Shown piece after piece: positions 45,644-53,220 of a DNA stretch of 64,000 bases. A program made the translations under genes and the position numbers. Source of the stretch: Candidatus Heimdallarchaeota archaeon (GTDB lineage Archaea; Asgardarchaeota; Heimdallarchaeia; JABLTI01); assembly GCA_019894765.1 (NCBI GenBank), contig JAGXNT010000054.1, forward strand, positions 62,001-126,000. The letters run 5' to 3'. The stretch's first letter is position 1. Every line of letters starts with the position of its first letter. Below the pieces are notes generated by a model. That model worked only from the letters and a program-made list of their open reading frames with translations, ran no database searches and was not told the origin of the DNA.

Positions 45644-47731
45644 ATGTTATTTGATGTGAAGAATGTCTATAAAAAAGAAAATTTAGAAGCAAGTGAAACC
45701 TATAACAAATCGACAATTGAAATAAAAGAAATATTAAAAGAAATTAATGAAACCAATGATGAAGAGAAAAACAAATATTATGATTTACTAAAGAAAACGG
45801 CAGAATTTATTTTAAAAATGATAAAGTATGAGACTCAAATTAATAACGAGTATTTCTTATCCAAGAATTTTGAGGATCTGAAGAAAGAAAATCTAGAGTT
45901 ATTTCATGATATTTTACCAGAAAATTATGAATCATCATATGTTAATCCCACTTACTGTGTCAAAGTTTTTGGAGAAAAGATAGGACAATTAATGTCGTAT
46001 TTCTGTTACACTTTTCGATACTACATTGATTTTGCATTTAAGCATAAAATTTTCAAAATAGCGGAATACAATGAACTTTTCATTGATGTATACAAATACA
46101 TTAAGAATAATTCAATTAAATATGAAACCCTTAATGAAATTATTACTCGTCTTGTTAGACGCTTGCGAATAAGAGATAATACTTTTCGCTTGATGGAAGT
46201 TTTTGATCCCCAGTATCGATTTTATAATGAAATAGTTATGAGTGATGATCTTACAGATCTTAGATATCTTTTCAAAACTGGTAAATATATATCTGAGAAT
46301 GAAATCAAATTAGCTGCTTTTATTAGCAAATATCCCCAGGAAAAACTTAGAATGTTAGCAAAGGCAGTTGTGAAAGCTTACTTTAGAGGATTTGAAAGGG
46401 ATGGAAAAGATATAACTAAGAAATCTGCTGTAGAGCTAATTTATCCTGTAGGGATGGAGGATTTAATTCGAGAAGTAATAAATGAGCTTGAATCAAATAA
46501 TCTTCAAGTCATTATTTCCAATGTTAAAACAAAAGATCCAAACAGACAATCTGAATTCGATCATAAGTTTGACAGAGCATTATATTTAAACAACAAAATC
46601 AAGGAACAGGATTTGAAAAGCTATACAGGCGGTCTAGAAAACAATAAAGTAATTATTAAAGAACAATCAGGGGTAATTCAGTTTATCAGTTTTGGTGAGG
46701 AACCTTTTAGCCCCATAAATAAAGAAGAATCTTTGAAATTATCTGAAGAACAAACTAAGATTTTCCAAGCATTTTATTCCGAGATCAATCAAATTCATTC
46801 TCAATATCAACCACGTGCAGAAACGAGTTTCAGTATTATTTCTTTCCCTTCACCAGATATTGGTGATAATTTCGAGGAAATATTTGATAAAATTGTTGAA
46901 ATAAATATGTTGGATTCAGACAAATATGAAAAAATGCAACAGATAATGATTGATGCTCTTGATCAAGCGGATCATGTCCTTATCAAAGGTAAAGCGGAAA
47001 ATAAAACTGATTTAAGAATCCAATTGCAAAAATTAGCAAATCCTGAAAAGGAAACTAATTTCGCAAATTCCGGTGCTAACGTCAACATCCCTGCTGGCGA
47101 GATTTTCACTTCACCTCAACTGAAAGGTACAAATGGTGTTTTACATGTCGATAAAAGTTATCTTAGCTCATTGCTTTATGAAAATTTAACAATCACTTTC
47201 AAAGAAGGATATATTGCTGATTATTCTTGTTCAAATTTTGATACTGAAGAAGAAAACAAAAAATACATTGAGCAAAATCTTCTGTTTCCTCATAAAACCC
47301 TCCCCATTGGAGAATTTGCAATAGGTACAAATACTTTAGCTTATGTTGTTTCTAGAGAGTACAATATTCTTCCAGTTTTACCTGTTCTCATCTCAGAGAA
47401 AACAGCTCCTCATTTTGCAATTGGTGACACTTGTTTTCAAATGCGAGAAGATGTTAAGGTCTATAATAGATTTACAAAGAAGGAAATTGTTGCATGTGAC
47501 AATGAAAAATCTATTCTAAGAAAAACTGACAGAAAAGATGAAGCCTATACTTTCAAACATAATGATATTGTTTTACCATTTCAAGATATTGATTTCATTA
47601 CTGCTGTAACATCTGATGGAACAAAAATCAACATCATTCAAAATGGAAAATTTAGTTTGAAAGGTATTGAAGAACTAAATATCCCCTTAATTGAGTATGA
47701 GAAAAAAATTGCTTCTTCTCAGGTGAAATGA
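45644..47731 (+). CDS. M29-like metallo-aminopeptidase with long N-terminal domain
   Basis: About 695 residues. The ATG was chosen because it lies some 60 bases after the TATA box, as in the duplicate; an ATG 36 bases upstream would sit at the transcription start. Residues 1-220 are helical and unassigned. The C-terminal part follows thermophilic M29 aminopeptidases: NIPAGEIFTSPQ (ligand Glu), LTITFKEGYIADYSC as strands, LPIGEFAIGTN (second Glu), APHFAIGDTCF (His), FKHND (His and Asp) and TSDGTKINIIQNGKF. Typical M29 enzymes are about 400 residues, so the N-terminal extension is unusual. The stop is 4 bases before the GNAT gene. Confidence 0.65.
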   Translation: MLFDVKNVYKKENLEASETYNKSTIEIKEILKEINETNDEEKNKYYDLLKKTAEFILKMIKYETQINNEYFLSKNFEDLKKENLELFHDILPENYESSYVNPTYCVKVFGEKIGQLMSYFCYTFRYYIDFAFKHKIFKIAEYNELFIDVYKYIKNNSIKYETLNEIITRLVRRLRIRDNTFRLMEVFDPQYRFYNEIVMSDDLTDLRYLFKTGKYISENEIKLAAFISKYPQEKLRMLAKAVVKAYFRGFERDGKDITKKSAVELIYPVGMEDLIREVINELESNNLQVIISNVKTKDPNRQSEFDHKFDRALYLNNKIKEQDLKSYTGGLENNKVIIKEQSGVIQFISFGEEPFSPINKEESLKLSEEQTKIFQAFYSEINQIHSQYQPRAETSFSIISFPSPDIGDNFEEIFDKIVEINMLDSDKYEKMQQIMIDALDQADHVLIKGKAENKTDLRIQLQKLANPEKETNFANSGANVNIPAGEIFTSPQLKGTNGVLHVDKSYLSSLLYENLTITFKEGYIADYSCSNFDTEEENKKYIEQNLLFPHKTLPIGEFAIGTNTLAYVVSREYNILPVLPVLISEKTAPHFAIGDTCFQMREDVKVYNRFTKKEIVACDNEKSILRKTDRKDEAYTFKHNDIVLPFQDIDFITAVTSDGTKINIIQNGKFSLKGIEELNIPLIEYEKKIASSQVK

Positions 47732-47734
47732 AAT

Positions 47735-48799
47735 ATGAAAAAACCATATTCAATAAAAGAATTTGATCCAATTACAGCAGAAGAGCAAGAACTTTTCAAA
47801 TTATTTGAATTACTAGATGTTACATTCAGAGAGATGGAAAAGGATGATCCTTTACCCACAAATGAGTTCAGATTAAAGAATTTTAGACATAAAGAACCCA
47901 CTTTTGATGATTTTTGGTGGCTTGTTTGGGAAGATAACAAGGTAAGAGGTTTTTGCATCTTAACTATTCGTAATCAATCCAACGTATCATACGAAGAAAA
48001 CAAGCATGTTGCGTATGTTCAAATAAGGATTCAGAAGGACCATAGACGAAATGGTTTAGGATTAAAACTTGTGAAAAAGGTTATTCAGAAATCAAAAGAA
48101 ATTGGGGTAATAGCTGCTTTACAAAATACTACTGCTTACGAATCTGGTTATGCTTTTAGTGAAAAACTCAATGGTATTTTAGCAATGGAAAGTACTACTA
48201 ATCGATGTAGGTTTGCTAATATTGATTGGAATCTCATGGAAGAATGGAAGAAACAAGGACAAGTTAGATCGAAAAAAGATGAAAGATCTCTTAAATGGTT
48301 TGAAAAGTGCCCAGAGGATATTATCGAAGAATTCTGTAATGTTTATACTGAGACTATGAACCAACAACCATTAGGTGAAATTGAAACTCGAGCAATAATT
48401 ACTCCAGAATCTAGAAGAATAACTGAACAAGAATTTGCCAAATTAGGGTATATTTGGCATTCTGTTATTACTCGTGAAAAAAACGGAGCAATCAGTGGTA
48501 TAACTGACATGACCTATATCCCTGATAGACCATATAGAATTGAACAAGAATTAACTGGGGTAAAAAATGAGTATAGAGGCAAAGGATTAGGTAAATGGTT
48601 GAAATCAGAGATGCTTCATTTCATTCATAAGAAATATCCCAATGCAAAATATATTAGCACTGGAAATGCGGATTCCAATGCTGCAATGCTCTCTATTAAT
48701 ACACGTATGGGATTCAAACCGCATCAACAAAGGAAAACCTACAAATTTAATTTGATTGAAATAGAAAAACGAATCGCAGAAATTGAATCAAAGAATTAG
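47735..48799 (+). CDS. Tandem-GNAT acetyltransferase, copy 1
   Basis: 354 residues with two GNAT domains. The first has HVAYVQIRIQKDHRRNGLGL with the RRNGLG acetyl-CoA loop; the second has ELTGVKNEYRGKGLGKWL and STGNADSNAAMLSINTRMGF. This two-domain layout recalls mycothiol-synthase-like enzymes. Acceptor unknown. It directly follows the M29-like gene and is a paralogue of the gene at 49.8-50.9 kb (conserved CP-E-IIEE and TETMNQQPLGE). Confidence 0.82.
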   Translation: MKKPYSIKEFDPITAEEQELFKLFELLDVTFREMEKDDPLPTNEFRLKNFRHKEPTFDDFWWLVWEDNKVRGFCILTIRNQSNVSYEENKHVAYVQIRIQKDHRRNGLGLKLVKKVIQKSKEIGVIAALQNTTAYESGYAFSEKLNGILAMESTTNRCRFANIDWNLMEEWKKQGQVRSKKDERSLKWFEKCPEDIIEEFCNVYTETMNQQPLGEIETRAIITPESRRITEQEFAKLGYIWHSVITREKNGAISGITDMTYIPDRPYRIEQELTGVKNEYRGKGLGKWLKSEMLHFIHKKYPNAKYISTGNADSNAAMLSINTRMGFKPHQQRKTYKFNLIEIEKRIAEIESKN

Positions 48800-48822
48800 A
48801 TAAAACAATTGAGTAAATTCAC

Positions 48823-49677
48823 TTAGTTTTTCTTTCCACCCCAGAATTTATGCCAATTACTTAATGTATACCACATAGCACTAGCTTCAAAGGAATCATC
48901 ATCCTCAATTGGATAAAAATTCTTAGCATATCCCGCTTCTTGAACTTCTTCCTTAGTCTTTCCTAAAGATATCTGTTCTTTGATGAAGTCACGCATTTCC
49001 TCAATGACGCCTATCATATAATTCACTAATTTATCAGTACTAACTTCGCCATGTCCGGGGATAAATTTCTCCACATCCAGTGTCAGGTATTCCTTTAATG
49101 TGTTAATCCAAACATCAGGATTGGAACTTGGATCCGCACCATAAGGTGGAAAATTCGACAATAAATTATCACCAGCAATTAAGAATCGATATTTTGGACA
49201 ATAAACAGATGTTGAACCTTTTGTATGACCACCAGTCCTCTTGATGACTAATTTTATGTCTTCATCAACAATTCCCATATAATCATCAAATGTTTCAGTA
49301 GGAATTGTAATTTCTAATCCATCAAATGCAGATTTATCTGTCAGTGTTTCTTTTCGTCTTTCCAATTTCTCGGGAGTCATATCTTTCTTCCAATTTTTCA
49401 ATTTCTGGGCTACTGTTTTAGTCGCAATTATTGTGCAATCTGAAAAGACTTGATTACCCATCACATGATCGCTATAATGATGTGTTAGGATTAAAGTGTC
49501 AAATTTCTTATTGGTTTCACCTTCTACATGTTTCCGAAATTTCTTCATATTTGGAACATGAATTCCTGAATCCACCATGATCAATCTACTTGGCAAAACT
49601 ATTGCACAAGAGATTGTATCGTAATAGCTTTCATCTATTAGCGAATACAAATTCTCATTTACTTTTTCAAAAACCAT
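48823..49677 (-). CDS. Metallo-beta-lactamase-fold protein, copy 2, altered zinc motif
   Basis: 284 residues, clearly a paralogue of copy 1 (shared LPS-x-x-I/LMVDSG start, GGHT-GS, LIAGDNLL, FIPGHGEVS). The motif reads THHYSDH, so the second His of HxHxDH is Tyr. The other ligands remain. Loss of one ligand should weaken one metal site and may change or end activity. It diverges from GNAT copy 2. Confidence 0.82.
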   Translation of the reverse strand: MVFEKVNENLYSLIDESYYDTISCAIVLPSRLIMVDSGIHVPNMKKFRKHVEGETNKKFDTLILTHHYSDHVMGNQVFSDCTIIATKTVAQKLKNWKKDMTPEKLERRKETLTDKSAFDGLEITIPTETFDDYMGIVDEDIKLVIKRTGGHTKGSTSVYCPKYRFLIAGDNLLSNFPPYGADPSSNPDVWINTLKEYLTLDVEKFIPGHGEVSTDKLVNYMIGVIEEMRDFIKEQISLGKTKEEVQEAGYAKNFYPIEDDDSFEASAMWYTLSNWHKFWGGKKN

Positions 49678-49720
49678 TTTTTTCTCCTCTTTCTTAGTAA
49701 TTACTCTTTTTAGTTAAAGG

Positions 49721-49793
49721 AATTCATATTTTTCTTGGTTTTTTCAATATTTTTACTTACGTTTTTAAAGCTAAAATGTATATAAATTACAGT
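49721..49793. repeat. Duplicated intergenic promoter element, copy 2
   Basis: Starts AATTCATATTTTTCTTGG and ends with TATA box AATGTATATAAATTAC about 50 bases before the GNAT start. The last 60 bases match copy 1; the first 36 match the partial third copy after the GNAT gene. Confidence 0.6.
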
Positions 49794-49838
49794 TAAATAT
49801 ATGAAGAGAATTATCTTCTACTATTAGGTGATAAGCAG

Positions 49839-50909
49839 GTGAATGAATTGCATGAGAAATATACAATAAAAGAGTTTGATCCTAAAACTGCTGAAGATGA
49901 AATGCTTTACAAAGTATTTAGATGTTATGATGTTTTATTTGATGAAAAAGAAACAGATGATCCTAAACCTTCGGATGATTTCAGAATGAAAAATTTCAGA
50001 ATTGATAGTCCAATGTCTACTGAATATTGGTGGTTAGTTTGGTTAAATGAACAAGTAATAGGTTATTGTGTTTTATATGCTAGATCAGAAAAATCTCCTT
50101 CTTATGCTGAAAGTAAACATGTTGCTTATCTTAGTATAAGAATTGTGAAAGAACATAGACGAAAAGGAATAGGTCTAGAGATTATGAAAAGAGTAGTAGC
50201 TAAAGCAAAAGAAACCGAGGTAATTACAACTTTCCAAACTAATTCTTCTTATGATTCTGGTTATGCATTTAGTGAAAAATTTAATGGAATTCTGGCAATG
50301 GAATCTGCAGAGAATAGATGCAGAATAAGTGAAATTGATTGGAAAATAATGAAAGAATGGCGCGATCAAGGCCGGAAAAGAGGGATGGAGGATGGTCGAA
50401 CGTTACAATGGTTTGAAGTTTGTCCTGAAGAAATCATTGAGGAGTATTGTAAAGTTTATACAGAAACTATGAATCAGCAACCCTTAGGTGAACTAGAACA
50501 TAAACCATTAATCACTCCAGAATCTCGAAGGGCAAATGAAGAGGATCGCAAAAAATTAACCTATCAATGGTATACAGTAATTGCTAGAGAAGATAATGGA
50601 AAAATAAGTGGATTAACTGATGTAACCTATATACCTGAACAATCATATCGTTTGGAGCAAGAATTAACAGGAGTATTGGAGGAATTCAGAGGAAAAGGAT
50701 TAGGAAAGTGGTTAAAATCAGAGATGCTTTTCTTCATACACGAAAAATTCCCAGAAATCAAGTATATAAGTACTGGTAATGCTGATGCAAATGCTCCAAT
50801 GTTATCAATAAACAATCGAATGGGTTTCAAACTATTTGAAAAAAGGAGATTATATAAATTCAAAATTGGTGAACTAGAAAAGAGAATTGCTGAAATTGAA
50901 TCAAATTAA
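49839..50909 (+). CDS. Tandem-GNAT acetyltransferase, copy 2
   Basis: 356 residues starting with GTG after GGTGAT. First acetyl-CoA loop in KEHRRKGIGLEIM, second in EEFRGKGLGKWLKSEM. Near-identical order of conserved blocks with copy 1 throughout, so a gene duplication. Both copies keep both acetyl-CoA loops. Followed by a third partial promoter repeat and a hairpin. Confidence 0.82.
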   Translation: MNELHEKYTIKEFDPKTAEDEMLYKVFRCYDVLFDEKETDDPKPSDDFRMKNFRIDSPMSTEYWWLVWLNEQVIGYCVLYARSEKSPSYAESKHVAYLSIRIVKEHRRKGIGLEIMKRVVAKAKETEVITTFQTNSSYDSGYAFSEKFNGILAMESAENRCRISEIDWKIMKEWRDQGRKRGMEDGRTLQWFEVCPEEIIEEYCKVYTETMNQQPLGELEHKPLITPESRRANEEDRKKLTYQWYTVIAREDNGKISGLTDVTYIPEQSYRLEQELTGVLEEFRGKGLGKWLKSEMLFFIHEKFPEIKYISTGNADANAPMLSINNRMGFKLFEKRRLYKFKIGELEKRIAEIESN

Positions 50910-50912
50910 AAG

Positions 50913-50948
50913 AATTCATATTCTCCTTGGTTTTTTCGAATACTTTCG
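50913..50948. repeat. Partial third copy of the promoter element
   Basis: AATTCATATTCTCCTTGG followed by TTTTTTCGAATACTTTCG matches the first 36 bases of copy 2 at most positions, then similarity stops. It marks the far boundary of the duplicated segment. Confidence 0.5.
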
Positions 50949-50968
50949 ATTAACTCTCTCGAGTTAAT
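50949..50968 (+). terminator. Terminator after GNAT copy 2
   Basis: ATTAACTC and GAGTTAAT, perfect 8-base arms with loop TCTC, followed by TTT. Confidence 0.5.
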
Positions 50969-51010
50969 TTACTTATTATTAAACATCTATACTTCATCTT
51001 GGTGAGCATT

Positions 51011-51175
51011 GTGGCTGCTATAAGTATAAAATTCAAATGTCCAAATTGTCAACTCGAACCACTTATGAAAATCGATCGAATGGTTCGTTGCACATGTGGT
51101 TGGTGGATGCAAACAGAAGAGGAAGAAGAATTACCAATCAACAATGTTGAATATGCAACTGTTGTTGCTTCCTGA
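51011..51175 (+). CDS. Small zinc-ribbon protein
   Basis: 54 residues from GTG, with GGTGAG just upstream. IKFKCPNCQLEP and MVRCTCGWWMQ supply four Cys; an acidic stretch EEEEELP and a hydrophobic tail follow. A short rubredoxin/zinc-ribbon-like fold. Function unknown. A T-rich run (TTTTTTCGCTTTTTTTTT) follows the stop. Confidence 0.55.
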   Translation: MAAISIKFKCPNCQLEPLMKIDRMVRCTCGWWMQTEEEEELPINNVEYATVVAS

Positions 51176-51347
51176 TTTTTTCGCTTTTTTTTTATTCTCT
51201 TTATAATTTTTCCTAGTGGATTTTGTTCAGATATCCTAACGATTTGTTATTCCGATAACTTTATTTGTAAGTGGTGTAGTTTATATTAAATTTAATGAAT
51301 TAAATTATTGTTAGTATAATAATAAGATATAAGAAGGAGTTAATCAG

Positions 51348-51377
51348 TTGAAAGCGAAGTCTCGCAGACAGAGGTGA
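51348..51377 (+). other. Nine-codon upstream reading frame
   Basis: TTG after GGAG opens MKAKSRRQR, ending at a TGA that overlaps the GAGGTGA Shine-Dalgarno of the TFS-like gene and is in frame with it. Could couple translation or act as a short basic leader peptide; may be chance. Confidence 0.3.
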
Positions 51378-51383
51378 AATGCA

Positions 51384-51650
51384 ATGGAATTTTGCGAGAA
51401 ATGTGGAAATCTCATGAAGCCAATCCGGGATGAAAAATCAGCATTATTAGTATGTTCCTCATGTGGAAAGAAGGAAAAATTAACTAAGTCAAAACAAAAA
51501 GATTATACAATAACTAGGAAAATTGAACATTCTCCAGCAGAAAAACTTGAAGTAACTGAAATTAGAAAACTGAGAACATTGACAGATGAAGAACGAGAGG
51601 AACTAGAGGATTCATACGGCGATATGTTAGAACAAATGGAATATGACTAA
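51384..51650 (+). CDS. RPB9/TFS N-terminal-like zinc-ribbon protein
   Basis: 88 residues after a strong GAGGTGA. It starts MEFCEKCGNLMKPIRD, then LLVCSSCGKKEKL, the N-terminal zinc ribbon of RNA polymerase subunit M/TFS/RPB9 proteins. The second, catalytic ribbon of TFS (with the DE tip) is absent; instead an acidic helical tail ends the protein. It may bind RNA polymerase without cleaving RNA. Confidence 0.7.
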   Translation: MEFCEKCGNLMKPIRDEKSALLVCSSCGKKEKLTKSKQKDYTITRKIEHSPAEKLEVTEIRKLRTLTDEEREELEDSYGDMLEQMEYD

Positions 51651-51736
51651 GATTGTTTTAACGAATACTTTTTTTAAAACCTTCATTATACTAGTGTACT
51701 ATAGATAATTTTGAAAATACGAAAACAATACTATTC

Positions 51737-52909
51737 GTGAATGCCTTGATTGAAATATTTGTTAGATACGGAGAACTTGGTCTGAAAAGTCCACCTGTAC
51801 GTAGCCGTATGGAAAAACGATTAGCTGCTAACATTAGGATTATCTTAGAAAAAATCGGATTTAATCATGCAGATGTAGAAATAAATAGAGCCTGGGCAAG
51901 ACTCATTATTTCATTAGATATCCCGCAAAATCTTACGGAAAAAGAAAGTAGTATTCAGAAGATAGTGAAAGCTATTACACAAAATGTAGCTGGAATAACA
52001 TCTGTTAGTCCTGTTTTTAGGACAAGTTCAAATATTGTAGATTTAAAGAAAACAGCACTTGATCTAGCAGCTAAAAATCTGAAACCCAACAGTACATTTG
52101 CAGTTCGAGCTCGCAGAATTGGCAATCATGATTATTCTTCTCAAGAATTGGAAAGATTAGTAGGGGAAGTTTTATTCGAATCACTGGCTGAGAAACACAA
52201 TCTGTCTGTTAACTTGACAAATCCTGACTATACATTATCCATTGAAGTGAAAGATGATTTTGCCTTTATTTTCGATGAAAAGATTTTAGGAATTGGAGGA
52301 TTACCACAAGGAACCCATGGAAAGATATTTGCCATTTTAAGAGGATCGATTGAAGATGCTATTTCTGGTTTTCTCATGAGTAAGAGAGGATCAAATATTG
52401 TACCAATTACTTTTCAGCTTAAAGAATCTAAGATTCATGGAAATAATACTAATGAAATTGAGAAGCAATTAGTAACATTTAATTTATTACAACCAAAAAA
52501 GCATTTTTTTTATTATAAAGTAGATTTTGTTCAAATATTACAGGAAATTGGATTTGAGAGATTACAATGCTCTACTTGTGATAAACTATGTATTGCAATT
52601 TCAGAGAAAATCGCTAAAGAACAAATCATCGATGGTATTTGTTTAGGAAATGCACGAACAACTATTCTTGACAGAATACCTGAGAAAAGCAGTAATATTT
52701 TAGCACCTGTTTATTATCCGGTGATTTCTCTGGATCCAGCAAAAATAGATCATCCATATAAAGAGAATTTCTCAAGTGAATTCTGTTTAGCACAATGCCA
52801 TGGTTACAAAAATCAAAAAAAGAAAGAAATAAAGCCACCATCACCAAAGGAAATTGAACGAGTAGTGGCTGAAGCAAACTTTTCCTTAATTAAACTTGAT
52901 AAAGACTAA
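51737..52909 (+). CDS. ThiI-like THUMP/PP-loop protein with degenerate PP-loop
   Basis: 390 residues. The N-terminal ferredoxin-like and THUMP parts match ThiI: FVRYGELGLKSPPVRSRME, then FAVRARRIGNHDYSSQELER and VNLTNPDYTLSIEV. The catalytic part aligns (GGLPQGTHGKIFAILRGSIE, then AISGFLMSKRG), but the ATP-binding SGGxDS loop is RGSIED. CSTCDKLC and FCLAQCHG provide Cys residues seen in some archaeal ThiI. ThiI makes 4-thiouridine in tRNA using ATP. With this loop, adenylation is doubtful; tRNA binding may persist. Its stop overlaps the next, convergent gene by 4 bases. Confidence 0.75.
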   Translation: MNALIEIFVRYGELGLKSPPVRSRMEKRLAANIRIILEKIGFNHADVEINRAWARLIISLDIPQNLTEKESSIQKIVKAITQNVAGITSVSPVFRTSSNIVDLKKTALDLAAKNLKPNSTFAVRARRIGNHDYSSQELERLVGEVLFESLAEKHNLSVNLTNPDYTLSIEVKDDFAFIFDEKILGIGGLPQGTHGKIFAILRGSIEDAISGFLMSKRGSNIVPITFQLKESKIHGNNTNEIEKQLVTFNLLQPKKHFFYYKVDFVQILQEIGFERLQCSTCDKLCIAISEKIAKEQIIDGICLGNARTTILDRIPEKSSNILAPVYYPVISLDPAKIDHPYKENFSSEFCLAQCHGYKNQKKKEIKPPSPKEIERVVAEANFSLIKLDKD

Positions 52910-53142
52910 GTTATAATTATTGGAGAAGGTATTTGGTAGATTCTTAATCTAGCATCTTTTTTATCCAACATTCTTACAATAAGTCCCCTCTTCAATAATA
53001 TGTCAAGTGCATAACCTAATGTTCTATCTGGCAGATTTGTTTCATCTAATATCGAATAACGCGGCATTGGTCCTAAGCGATCAAGAACATAAAAAACGTA
53101 GTTTGCACTAGGAGGTAACGTTCTAAGAATGTAGGCAAACAT
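52906..53142 (-). CDS. Small winged-helix protein
   Basis: 78 residues, a single winged helix: NYVFYVLDRLGPMPRYSILDE in pieces, TNLPDRTLGYALDILLKRGL as recognition helix and VRMLDKKDARLRIYQ as wing. Similar to MarR-like or archaeal stand-alone HTH proteins. It may regulate its neighbours; no operator is obvious. Confidence 0.65.
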   Translation of the reverse strand: MFAYILRTLPPSANYVFYVLDRLGPMPRYSILDETNLPDRTLGYALDILLKRGLIVRMLDKKDARLRIYQIPSPIIIT

Positions 53143-53220
53143 GATTCCTCATCATAATTTTAGACTCCTAGTATAGGTAAATCTAAATGCAAGCTAGAAA
53201 CATAAAAAGATTTTCGTTAG

